Origin: Phycisphaeraceae bacterium
GTDB taxonomy: Bacteria; Planctomycetota; Phycisphaerae; Phycisphaerales; Phycisphaeraceae
Direction of reading: 5' to 3'
DNA: 9,482 nucleotides
NCBI GenBank assembly: GCA_003551485.1
Contig: PUMS01000439.1
Span: forward strand, 1-9,482
This document shows, in pieces, positions 1 through 5,829 of this stretch. Both the position numbers and the translations under genes were made by a program. Below the pieces are notes generated by a model. It ran no database searches and was not told where the DNA came from. It saw nothing but the letters and a program-made list of their open reading frames with translations. Positions within the stretch are counted from its first letter, which is position 1, and each line of letters opens with the position of its first letter.

Positions 1-244
1 ACGCCCCAGCGCAGTAGCGGCAGACATCGGTCACGTGGGGCTTGAGTTTCGCAAACAGGCCGTGGGCCTTGTGCTCGGGGTTGGAAAGCTCCGGGATCCA
101 CTTGACCCCGGCGCCGTCGAACACGAGCCGCACCTCATCGCCCGCCTCGGCGAACTCATCCGCGGCCATCAGGGCATTGAACACGCGGCCGAGGTCGCCT
201 TTGGTCTCGGCATCGGCAAGTACGACAATGGCAACACGATGCAT
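1..244 (-). CDS. DsrE family protein, N-terminal part (cut by left edge)
   Basis: The first 81 codons of a minus-strand gene are visible; the C-terminus lies beyond the left edge. The translation begins MHRVAIVVLADAETKGDLGR, continues with VRLVFDGAGVKWIPEL and reaches CRYCAGA at the edge. This alternation of a short hydrophobic strand, an acidic helix and the strand VRLVFDGAG is what I know from DsrE/DsrF-like small proteins, many of which bind or relay sulfur or thiol groups in the cytoplasm. The cysteines near residues 76 and 79 could be functional, but I cannot tell which is a sulfur carrier without the rest. The start is supported by AAGGAG about 6 bases upstream. It follows the DUF3179 gene by 57 bases on the same strand, so the two are probably co-transcribed. 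The family call is fairly sure; the exact role is unknown. Confidence 0.8.
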   Translation of the reverse strand, partial: MHRVAIVVLADAETKGDLGRVFNALMAADEFAEAGDEVRLVFDGAGVKWIPELSNPEHKAHGLFAKLKPHVTDVCRYCAGA

Positions 245-272
245 GGGTTCACTCCTTGTTGCGAGGGTGTTG

Positions 273-294
273 CCGCGTGGTCCCGTCCACGCGG
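273..294 (-). other. Perfect inverted repeat between the DUF3179 and DsrE genes
   Basis: CCGCGTGG (273-280) and CCACGCGG (287-294) form a perfect 8-bp stem with a 6-base loop, between the stop of the DUF3179 gene and the ribosome binding site of the DsrE gene. No T run follows on the minus strand, so it is not a classic terminator. It may be a processing or mRNA-stability hairpin, a weak attenuator, or a protein-binding dyad. In GC-rich DNA an 8-bp stem is suggestive but not proof of function. Confidence 0.4.
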
Positions 295-301
295 TGCAGG
301 T

Positions 302-1372
302 TCATGAAGAGGGTTCATCACCGGCGGCGCGCTGCCCGTCCGGTTCCCCGTAGATGCCGGTGTCCTCGTGGTACGCCGCCCAGGCGAACCAGAAGGTGTG
401 TACGGTCCTGGCCGCCGACGGTGCCTCGACCACGCGAACGGTGCCGCTTTCGGCATCGGCCTCGAGCACCAGCCGGTGTTCACCGAGGTGATCGACCACG
501 CGGCCATCCGCGGCCGAAGCGATCCGGTCTACGGGGTAGGCACGGGCAAGGTCGCCCACTCGCACCCCCACGATGCGGGCGCGATCGGGCAGCCGGTCAT
601 CGCGGCGCGACACCGGGAACATGAGCCCGTCCTCCTGGAAGTAGCGCTCGTAGGGGTTGCGCTGGTAGTCGCGGCGGTGGCCGGTGCGGAAGCTCATGAC
701 CGTACCCTCGGGATGCTCACGCCGCCACTTGTCGAAGGTGGTGATCTCCCAGGGCAGATGCTTCAGCGCGGAGCCGGCATGCGGGCCGCTGACCGCCTCG
801 AACTTGACCTGCGACCACAGTGCATCATCGGTGCGGTCATACAGCAGCACGTTCGAGTTGTGCAGCAGCCCGCTGATGCCGAACTCCAGCGTTGTGACTT
901 CGCCCTCCCCCGCTTCAATGCGCCGATCGACGACACTCACCGAATCGCACGGTGGGCAGTAGATCACGGTGAAGGGGGTGTCATCGAGCTGATCGTTGAC
1001 CGCCTCGTGCCAGTTCAACGCGCGGATGGGATAGGCGCGCGATGTCTCGCCGAGCGTAACGACCACCACCCGGTCATCCCGCCGCATGAAATCGGCATCT
1101 CCGGCCTTGACCACGTGCGGATCGGTCAGGGCGGGAATGCCATCCTTGGGCGGCCCGCCGGCCTGAATCTCGGCGGCGGGGATGGTGAGGTCGTCGGTGT
1201 TGAACTGCGACAGCAGCCTCGGCCCATCCCGCGGGGGGGCCTGGGCCCGCTGCACGGCGGGGCCGTCGCGACCGGCTGATGATGGGGACTGACGCCACGG
1301 CGCGTAAACCAGGGTCACCGCGACGGCGCAGAGAAAGGCGAAGCTGAGTAGAATGAGCAGGCGGGGTTGCAT
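302..1372 (-). CDS. DUF3179 domain-containing protein, probably exported or membrane-anchored
   Basis: This 356-residue protein has a hydrophobic N-terminal segment (about residues 5-23, LLILLSFAFLCAVAVTLVY), best read as an uncleaved signal anchor or signal peptide. The rest would then lie outside the cytoplasm. A low-complexity Pro/Arg linker (about 25-55) leads into a DUF3179 domain. Recognisable family features are WHEAVND (121-127), the CPPCDS motif with Cys139 and Cys142, LWSQV (185-189), the TTFDKWRREHP segment (201-211), RDYQRNPY and the C-terminal block FWFAWAAYHEDTGIY. No biochemical function of the family is known to me. The paired cysteines could bind a metal or form a disulfide, which is inference. 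The start at 1372 has GGAG about 8 bases upstream and leaves the hydrophobic segment at the very N-terminus. It is the first gene of a pair with the DsrE gene and is divergent from the sigma-factor gene. Confidence 0.88.
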   Translation of the reverse strand: MQPRLLILLSFAFLCAVAVTLVYAPWRQSPSSAGRDGPAVQRAQAPPRDGPRLLSQFNTDDLTIPAAEIQAGGPPKDGIPALTDPHVVKAGDADFMRRDDRVVVVTLGETSRAYPIRALNWHEAVNDQLDDTPFTVIYCPPCDSVSVVDRRIEAGEGEVTTLEFGISGLLHNSNVLLYDRTDDALWSQVKFEAVSGPHAGSALKHLPWEITTFDKWRREHPEGTVMSFRTGHRRDYQRNPYERYFQEDGLMFPVSRRDDRLPDRARIVGVRVGDLARAYPVDRIASAADGRVVDHLGEHRLVLEADAESGTVRVVEAPSAARTVHTFWFAWAAYHEDTGIYGEPDGQRAAGDEPSS

Positions 1373-1628
1373 GGGACTTCTCCGTGTGAAACCGGCCCTG
1401 GGAGGGCAGCGCCCCGCGCCATCCGCTGAGCCAATGCATCTTGCGGCGGGCTGTCAGGCCTTGCGCTGCTCGCGCGCCCGCCGCCGGTCAGGCCGTCAGC
1501 GGGCGTGTGGAATGAGTCGCCGCACCGGGCGGTTGCTTACAGGGGGCGATCGCGAGGAATCGCCGCCGGTCGTCGTCCGCCTGTCTGGCGGCTACAGTCC
1601 CGACGCGTGGTCGAGGATGTTGACAACG
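1373..1628. promoter_or_regulatory. Divergent intergenic region between the DUF3179 and sigma-factor genes
   Basis: About 256 bases with no convincing gene separate two divergent transcription units, so both promoters should lie here or in the first codons of the sigma gene. Several dyads are visible. GGCGAT (1545-1550) and ATCGCC (1559-1564) form a 20-bp operator-like dyad with an 8-base spacer, overlapping the palindrome GCGATCGC (1546-1553). CCGCC/GGCGG (1577-1591) forms a small hairpin, and GCGGCGGG (1443-1450) pairs with CCCGCCGC (1477-1484). An open frame extends through this stretch into the sigma gene, but its translation (Arg/Ser/Gly-rich) does not look like protein. None of the dyads is proven functional. 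Confidence 0.45.
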
Positions 1629-1648
1629 ATGAGCGCCGACGATGGAAT
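1620..1648 (+). promoter_or_regulatory. Candidate promoter of the sigma/anti-sigma genes
   Basis: TTGACA (1620-1625) is a perfect -35 hexamer. Seventeen bases on is TGGAAT (1643-1648), which matches the -10 consensus at four of six positions. It overlaps the preferred start codon of the sigma gene (1629). If it is used, transcription would begin near 1655, and translation would have to start at the in-frame GTG at 1656 or later, nearly leaderless. Either the promoter or the upstream start is right, not both for the same transcript. This is tentative. Confidence 0.3.
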
Positions 1649-2288
1649 ACAACCCGTGAACAGCCGCGAAGTCACCAGGGATGAAGCCGGCCGGTCCGGC
1701 ACTTGCGGGGCGCTGGACCCTTCGACGTGGGTGGATGCCCACGGGCAGGTGATGTATCGCTATGCCCTGGCCCGAGTGACCAAGCCGGAGGTGGCCGAAG
1801 AACTGGTCCAGGAGGCGCTGCTGGCGGCATGGCGGGCCCGCGACAGCTTCCAGGGCCAGTCCGCGGAGCGCACCTGGCTGATCGGCATCCTCAGGCACAA
1901 GATTCTCGACCACCTGCGGTCGCGCAGCCGGGGTGTGGAAGATGCGGCCAGTCACAGCGACTGGCTGGAGGCGTTCTTCGATGAGCGCGGCCGGTGGGTG
2001 CGGATGCCCGACCCCGCCGCCGTCCGGCCCGATGCCCTGCTGGAGAAGCAGGAGTTCTGGGACGTGTTCCACACCTGCCTTGATGCTTTGCCCCCGCGCG
2101 CCCGCGAGGCCTTTGCCCGCCGCGTGCTGGAACAGGAAGAGACAGGGGCCATCTGTAAGGCGATGGGCATCACGGCGACGAATCTGTGGGTGATCCTCTT
2201 CCGCGCACGCACGCAGATGAGGCAGTGCCTGACGTTGAAATGGTTCAACGTCGCCGACCGTGAGGCGGGTGGGAACGAATCGCCATGA
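1629..2288 (+). CDS. ECF-like sigma-70 family RNA polymerase sigma factor
   Basis: From the ATG at 1629 the product is 219 residues, about the usual size of an ECF-type sigma factor. Region 2, which binds core polymerase and the -10 element, spans about residues 40-102 (VMYRYALARV, EVAEELVQEALLAAW, then RTWLIGILRHKILDHLRSRSR). Region 4, which reads the -35 element, spans about 152-201 (LDALPPRAREAF, the helix-turn-helix around ICKAMGITATNLWVILFRAR). A roughly 50-residue linker with an aromatic and acidic stretch (DWLEAFFDERGRWVRMPDP) joins them. The start is uncertain: GAGG at 1613-1616 is 12 bases from 1629, an ATG lies at 1617 and a GTG at 1656. Conserved sequence starts only near DPSTWVDAHG (30-39). 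The stop overlaps the anti-sigma start (ATGA at 2285-2288), which indicates translational coupling and a dedicated sigma/anti-sigma pair. Confidence 0.9.
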   Translation: MSADDGIQPVNSREVTRDEAGRSGTCGALDPSTWVDAHGQVMYRYALARVTKPEVAEELVQEALLAAWRARDSFQGQSAERTWLIGILRHKILDHLRSRSRGVEDAASHSDWLEAFFDERGRWVRMPDPAAVRPDALLEKQEFWDVFHTCLDALPPRAREAFARRVLEQEETGAICKAMGITATNLWVILFRARTQMRQCLTLKWFNVADREAGGNESP

Positions 2289-2569
2289 TGATCAACTGCA
2301 AACGAGCCGCCGAACTGATCTGCCAGAGCCTGGACCGGCCCCTTTCGCTGTGGGAGCGTTTCCAACTGCGGCTTCACCTGTGGATGTGCGCCGGTTGCAA
2401 GGGCTTCAAGAAGCAGAGCGAAGCCCTCGACCGCCTGCTGCAGATGAGGTTTCACGACCTGGCGCGGGAGGACATCGAAACCCAACTCGACGGCTTGCCC
2501 GATGAGGTCTGCGACCGGCTCAAGCAGAAACTGCGCGCGGCCATCGAGGATGACGCCTCCTCGAACTGA
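2285..2569 (+). CDS. ZAS-type zinc-binding anti-sigma factor (zf-HC2-like)
   Basis: This 94-residue soluble protein has no membrane segment. It carries the ZAS signature HLWMCAGC, giving His31, Cys35 and Cys38 (HX3CX2C), with Cys5 as the expected fourth zinc ligand. Proteins of this family hold their cognate ECF sigma factor inactive in the cytoplasm, and in several cases release it when the cysteines are oxidised or zinc is lost. Cys13 is an extra cysteine. The C-terminal half (about 45-94) is helical and charged. Its start lies inside the stop codon of the sigma gene, so the two are made in fixed ratio. The pattern LSLWERFQLRLHLWMCAGCKGF resembles the small anti-sigma factors common in beta- and gammaproteobacteria. 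The signal sensed is not shown by the sequence; thiol or redox stress is the usual inference for ZAS proteins. Confidence 0.88.
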   Translation: MMINCKRAAELICQSLDRPLSLWERFQLRLHLWMCAGCKGFKKQSEALDRLLQMRFHDLAREDIETQLDGLPDEVCDRLKQKLRAAIEDDASSN

Positions 2570-2595
2570 CCGCCACGATGCGCTTCCCCGCGCCT

Positions 2596-2613
2596 GCCCC
2601 GCCACACCGGGGC
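2596..2613. terminator. Small GC hairpin downstream of the anti-sigma gene
   Basis: GCCCCG (2596-2601) and CGGGGC (2608-2613) form a perfect 6-bp stem with a 6-base loop, 26 bases after the anti-sigma stop and between convergent genes. No clear T run follows on either strand, so intrinsic termination is only possible, not shown. The rest of 2570-2686 holds nothing I recognise apart from a weak CCGAC/GTCGG dyad. Confidence 0.3.
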
Positions 2614-2686
2614 GCACCGACCACCATCTTGTCGGCTGGGAGGGGCTCGCGGGACCAGGGGTGTGCGGCTCGGTCTTGGGCAGTTA

Positions 2687-2860
2687 TCACCCGTCACGGC
2701 GGAAATCTTCCAGGCTCTGGACCTCCTCGAACCCCGCGTCGCCCCGGGGCTGGATGGAGACCAGGTTCTCCCGCTCGCTGACGGTCAACTCGGCGATGGC
2801 CAGCTCCGTGACGGGCTCGTCCAGCACGTAGCGGACGATCGCTGCCATCAGCGGCGACAT
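2687..2860 (-). CDS. Small hypothetical protein (57 aa)
   Basis: I do not recognise this protein. The reading frame from ATG 2860 gives MSPLMAAIVRYVLDEPVTEL and continues as a balanced, helix-friendly sequence containing AELTVSERENLVSIQPRG and ending in EEVQSLEDFRRDG. Nearly every codon has G or C at the third position, as in the surrounding real genes. In the same frame upstream of 2860 this bias weakens, which suggests the gene starts at 2860 or at the ATG at 2848. An in-frame ATG at 2908 would add 16 residues. No good ribosome binding site precedes any of the three starts, so the start is uncertain. There is no signal peptide, membrane segment or cysteine in the 57-residue form. It is convergent with the anti-sigma gene and divergent from hypF. 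Function is unknown. Confidence 0.5.
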   Translation of the reverse strand: MSPLMAAIVRYVLDEPVTELAIAELTVSERENLVSIQPRGDAGFEEVQSLEDFRRDG

Positions 2861-2917
2861 GTTCGGAAAGCGGGCGGGGCGAGCTCGCAGGAGTGAGGTG
2901 CTTCCCATGCGCTGGGC

Positions 2918-2946
2918 TTGCTGCGGGGGGTGAAAACCGGTATAAT
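2918..2946 (+). promoter_or_regulatory. Candidate promoter of the hyp operon
   Basis: A perfect -10 box TATAAT (2941-2946) lies 17 bases after TTGCTG (2918-2923), a three-of-six -35 match. Transcription would begin near 2953, leaving a short leader of about 28 bases before the hypF start at 2981. It is an unusually AT-rich patch in this DNA. No FNR dyad (TTGAT-N4-ATCAA) and no -24/-12 sigma-54 element is visible here, so the sequence gives no sign of the oxygen or sigma-54 control seen in some hydrogenase operons. Confidence 0.55.
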
Positions 2947-2980
2947 CAGAGCGACAGGTCTCGTTAGTGAGGGTGCCGAC

Positions 2981-5476
2981 ATGGTCCTTGATGCGGCCGA
3001 TCTCGTCGGACTCACCCGCCGGCGCTGGCGGCTTGGCGGCCAGGTGCAGGGCGTGGGCTTTAGGCCGTTCATCTACCGGGTGGCGCAGCAGCATGGACTC
3101 GGGGGGTTTGTCTGTAACGATGCGGCCGGGGTAACCATTGAGGCTGAGGGGCCGGCGGAGCGGGTTGAGCGGTTCGCCGCGGCGTTGACGGACCAACTCC
3201 CGCCGCTGGCGAGGCTGGAGGCGGTGGCCTGTGAAGCCCTCCCGCCGCGCGGGGATGGGGCGGATTTTGTCATCGTCCCGAGCCAGACGACCGGCCCGAT
3301 CCAGGCGGCGGTGGCGGTGGACACGGTGGTCTGCGACGACTGCCTGCGGGAGATGCTCGACCCGGCCGACCGCCGCCACGGCTACGGGCTGATCAACTGC
3401 ACCCAGTGCGGCCCGCGGCTGAGCATCATCCATCGGGTGCCCTACGACCGGGCCAATACCACCATGGCCGCGTTCGCCATGTGCGGCCCGTGCCGTCGGG
3501 AATACGAGGACCCGGCCGACCGGCGCTTCCACGCCCAGCCCACCGCCTGCCCCACCTGCGGGCCGCGGCTGGAACTGGTCTCACCCCGGGGCGTGCCGAT
3601 GCCGGGCGATCCGATCGCGCAGGCGGCGGCCCAGCTGAGCGCCGGGGGTGTGGTGGCGGTGAAGGGGTTGGGCGGGTTCCACCTGGCGGTGCGGGCCGAT
3701 GATGAGCGGGCGGTGGCTCGGCTGCGGCAGCTCAAGCAGCGCGATGCCAAGCCCTTTGCCCTGATGTGCGGCAACCTGGCCGAGGCGCGGCGGATGGTGG
3801 CGCTTTCGCAATGGGGTGCGGAGGCGCTGTGCTCGGCGGCGGGGCCGATCGTCCTTGCCCGACGTCGGCCGCGGGCCGCCGTGGCCGATGCGGTGGCGCC
3901 GGGTTGTCACCGTCTGGGTGTGATGCTGCCCGCCACACCGATCCAGCACCTGCTCATGGCGGCCCTGTCAGGGGGAGTTTGTGATCTGGCGCAGAGGCGG
4001 GATGGTTCGGCGCTTGGGGCGTTGAACCTTGCGGGCTTGGACCTTCCGGGGGGTGGATCTCTTGGGAGCAGATCTGCCGCACCTGGACCGTCCGGCGTTG
4101 AACCTTCCGGGGGGGGGCTGGTGATGACCAGTGGCAATCGCAGTGACGAGCCGCTGGCGATCGACAATGCGGAGGCGCTGTCGCGGCTGGGTGGGATGTG
4201 CGATGCGCTGCTGTGGCATGACCGGCCGATCGCCCGTTGCGTGGATGACTCGGTGGTGCTGGACATGGGCGATGGCGAGGTGCTGCCCATCCGCCGGGCG
4301 CGTGGGTATGCGCCGGCCGCGCTGGACCTGCCGGTGGCGGCGGCATCGCCGGGGTTGTGCGTGGGGGGGCATCTGAAGAACACCGTCGCGGTGGTGCATG
4401 GCGGCCAGGCGGTTGTCAGTCAGCACCTTGGCGACCTGGAACACCCGCTGGCATTCGAGCATTTCCAGCGGGCGGCGCAGGACATGCAGCAGCTCTTCGC
4501 CGTGCAGCCGCGCTGGATCGCCCACGATGCCCATCCGCAGTACCTCTCGACCCACCACGCACGGCGCCTGGCGCGGCGGTATGGCGTGCCCCTCGTGGCC
4601 GTGCAGCATCATCACGCCCACGCGGCCTCGGTGCTGGCCGAGCACGGTCAGCGCGGGCCGGCGGTGGCGGTGGTGTGCGATGGCGTGGGTTACGGCGATG
4701 ACGGCACGATCTGGGGTGGCGAAGTGCTGCTGGCCGACCTGCGGGGGTACCGCCGCATGGCGGCGATGGAGCCGTTGAACCTGCCCGGTGGCGATTCGGC
4801 CGCGCGTGATACCCGCCGCTGCGCGTTGGCGCTTCTGCATCAGGCGCTGGGCGATGACCTGCAAGGTCACCCCGCGGTACGGCGGCTGATCCCCGATGCC
4901 CGCGACCGCGAGATGCTTCTGGCCATGCTGCGAAACGGGGTGGGCTGCGTTGGCAGCAGCGCGGCGGGCCGGGTGTTCGACGGTGTGGCGGCCCTGCTGG
5001 GCCTGGTGATGCGAAACGACTACGAGGCCCAGGCCGCGCTGGCGCTGGAAGCCGCGGCGACGGCGGTCAGTGGCGACGGTTCGAACGAGCCGGCGACCGA
5101 CAGCGCATCGCGCGCGTGCTGGCGCATCGGACCGGATCGCCATGGCGTGCAGCGGATCGACCTGGCGCCGATGGTGCATCAACTGCTTCGCCGCAGGGAA
5201 CGCGGCGAGCCTGTGTGCGAGTTGGCGATGCTGTTTCACCAGGCACTGGCCGGGGCGCTGGCCGAGGCGGCGATGATGGCGGCACAGCGCAGCGGGGTGA
5301 GATGCGTGGTGCTCAGCGGGGGTGTGTTCTGCAACCGGATTCTGACGTTGCTGCTCACCACGCGGCTGGAGCGGTGCGGGCTCGATGTGCTGCGCCATCG
5401 CCGCGTCCCGGCCAACGATGGCGGCCTGGCACTGGGCCAGGCGGCGGTGGCGGCGGCACGGCTTGGGCGCGGCTGA
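2981..5476 (+). CDS. hypF: Carbamoyltransferase HypF, [NiFe]-hydrogenase maturation
   Basis: HypF uses carbamoyl phosphate and ATP to form carbamoyl-adenylate and transfers the carbamoyl group to the C-terminal cysteine of HypE, the source of the cyanide ligands. Domains in order: acylphosphatase-like (about 15-105, GQVQGVGFRPF at 20-30); two zinc fingers with exact HypF spacing CX2C-X18-CX2C-X24-CX2C-X18-CX2C (Cys118, 121, 140, 143, 168, 171, 190, 193); YrdC-like nucleotide-binding domain (from about 205, KGLGGFHLAV at 228); and Kae1-like carbamoyltransferase domain (HHHAH at 543-547, SGGVFCN at 779-785, NDGG at 812-815). The product is 831 residues, longer than the usual 750-800, because of a roughly 50-residue Gly/Ser/Leu-rich insertion (about 333-380) between HLLMAAL and LVMTSGN. 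The ATG at 2981 is chosen because GAGG lies 8 bases upstream and it falls just before conserved sequence. It is first in the hyp operon. Confidence 0.96.
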   Translation: MVLDAADLVGLTRRRWRLGGQVQGVGFRPFIYRVAQQHGLGGFVCNDAAGVTIEAEGPAERVERFAAALTDQLPPLARLEAVACEALPPRGDGADFVIVPSQTTGPIQAAVAVDTVVCDDCLREMLDPADRRHGYGLINCTQCGPRLSIIHRVPYDRANTTMAAFAMCGPCRREYEDPADRRFHAQPTACPTCGPRLELVSPRGVPMPGDPIAQAAAQLSAGGVVAVKGLGGFHLAVRADDERAVARLRQLKQRDAKPFALMCGNLAEARRMVALSQWGAEALCSAAGPIVLARRRPRAAVADAVAPGCHRLGVMLPATPIQHLLMAALSGGVCDLAQRRDGSALGALNLAGLDLPGGGSLGSRSAAPGPSGVEPSGGGLVMTSGNRSDEPLAIDNAEALSRLGGMCDALLWHDRPIARCVDDSVVLDMGDGEVLPIRRARGYAPAALDLPVAAASPGLCVGGHLKNTVAVVHGGQAVVSQHLGDLEHPLAFEHFQRAAQDMQQLFAVQPRWIAHDAHPQYLSTHHARRLARRYGVPLVAVQHHHAHAASVLAEHGQRGPAVAVVCDGVGYGDDGTIWGGEVLLADLRGYRRMAAMEPLNLPGGDSAARDTRRCALALLHQALGDDLQGHPAVRRLIPDARDREMLLAMLRNGVGCVGSSAAGRVFDGVAALLGLVMRNDYEAQAALALEAAATAVSGDGSNEPATDSASRACWRIGPDRHGVQRIDLAPMVHQLLRRRERGEPVCELAMLFHQALAGALAEAAMMAAQRSGVRCVVLSGGVFCNRILTLLLTTRLERCGLDVLRHRRVPANDGGLALGQAAVAAARLGRG
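4021..4111 (+). repeat. Degenerate 15-bp tandem repeat inside hypF
   Basis: Two adjacent 15-bp units lie at 4021-4035 and 4036-4050 (GTTGAACCTTGCGGG, CTTGGACCTTCCGGG), and two more at 4082-4096 and 4097-4111 (CCTGGACCGTCCGGC, GTTGAACCTTCCGGG). The 31 bases between equal two further units plus one extra base. The first of these (4052-4066) matches the unit at 9 of 15 positions by my hand count and the second (4067-4081) is weak. Because of the extra base the first pair reads LNLAG LDLPG while the last pair reads PGPSG VEPSG. The array lies in a part of HypF that is normally not present, so it is probably a DNA-level expansion tolerated in a loop. Confidence 0.7.
4109..4117 (+). repeat. G9 homopolymer tract in hypF
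   Basis: Nine consecutive Gs encode three glycines at the end of the repeat array in hypF. Shorter runs lie at 4048-4053 (six Gs) and 4363-4369 (seven Gs). A change of one or two Gs would shift the frame in the middle of HypF and truncate it before the catalytic Kae1-like domain. It is also a likely place for sequencing error, but the frame is intact as given. Confidence 0.8.
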
Positions 5477-5488
5477 GCTTTGCCTGGG

Positions 5489-5510
5489 CCGCGGCATGAA
5501 CCGCGGCATG
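5489..5510 (+). repeat. Short direct repeat between hypF and hypC
   Basis: CCGCGGCATG occurs at 5489-5498 and again at 5501-5510, two bases apart, just before the hypC ribosome binding site AGGAG (5514-5518). Each copy contains the palindrome CCGCGG and an ATG. It fills most of the 50-base gap between the genes. No function is evident, and it may be chance duplication. Confidence 0.5.
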
Positions 5511-5526
5511 GACAGGAGTGCGTGCG

Positions 5527-5829
5527 ATGTGTCTGGCGGTACCGGCAAGAGTGGTCGAGCGTCGGGGCGATGAGGCGGTGGTCGACCTGCACGGCAACCG
5601 CATCGCCATCAGCACACTGCTCACACCCGAGGCCGATGCAGGCGACTGGGTGCTGATCCACGCGGGCTTTGCCATTCAAAAGCTGGCCGCCGCGGAGGCC
5701 GAGCGAACCTGGGCGGTGCTCGAGGACCTCTCGGCGGGCATGGCGGAGGCGGCGCCGGTGCCGAAATCGGGCGGAAATGTCCGCGATGGCGGTGATAACG
5801 GTGACGGCCGTGATGGAGCCGAGCCATGA
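5527..5829 (+). CDS. hypC: Hydrogenase maturation chaperone HypC (HypC/HybG/HupF family)
   Basis: HypC is the small chaperone that, with HypD, carries the iron atom while its CN and CO ligands are attached and then delivers it to the hydrogenase large-subunit precursor. The product begins MCLAVPARVV, the family hallmark: removal of Met1 exposes Cys2, the iron ligand. The block GDWVLIHAGFAIQKL (39-53) with His45 is also typical. This fixes the start at 5527, with AGGAG 8 bases upstream; an in-frame ATG 9 bases earlier would bury the cysteine. The product is 100 residues, longer than the common 75-95. The extra part is a Gly/Asp-rich tail (about 81-100, with Asp87, 90, 93 and 96 spaced three apart) that is probably disordered. 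The stop overlaps the hypD start as ATGA. Confidence 0.96.
   Translation: MCLAVPARVVERRGDEAVVDLHGNRIAISTLLTPEADAGDWVLIHAGFAIQKLAAAEAERTWAVLEDLSAGMAEAAPVPKSGGNVRDGGDNGDGRDGAEP

Noticed and set aside
368..1279. A 303-codon plus-strand open frame opposite the DUF3179 gene
   Set aside because: The opposite strand has clear DUF3179 motifs, and the plus-strand translation shows no family pattern and lacks a convincing ribosome binding site.
1353..1628. N-terminal extension of the sigma-factor frame upstream of 1629
   Set aside because: It would overlap the start of the divergent DUF3179 gene, reads as low-quality Arg/Ser/Gly sequence, and would make the protein about 92 residues longer than expected.
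2663..2896. A 77-codon plus-strand frame opposite the small minus-strand gene
   Set aside because: Its composition (many Leu, Gly, Asp, Gln and His) and third-position use look like the complement of the minus frame, which is the better candidate.
2918..2980. Upstream TTG start for hypF
   Set aside because: It falls on the likely -35 element and upstream of the TATAAT box, so it would not be transcribed. The ATG at 2981 has a proper ribosome binding site.
2861..3532. Minus-strand frame extending from the small gene deep into hypF
   Set aside because: The part opposite hypF is Arg/Pro/His-rich shadow sequence. Only the segment below 2860 has its own coding bias.
5489..5510. Direct repeats of CCGCGGCATG as CRISPR-like or attachment-site repeats
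   Set aside because: There are only two 10-bp copies two bases apart, with no spacers, no further units and no mobile-element gene nearby.
3968..5548. A 526-codon open frame on the minus strand opposite hypF and hypC
   Set aside because: It lies fully antisense to two firmly identified genes, and its translation is rich in His, Arg, Gln and Pro with no recognisable domain. This is the usual by-product of few stop codons in GC-rich coding DNA.
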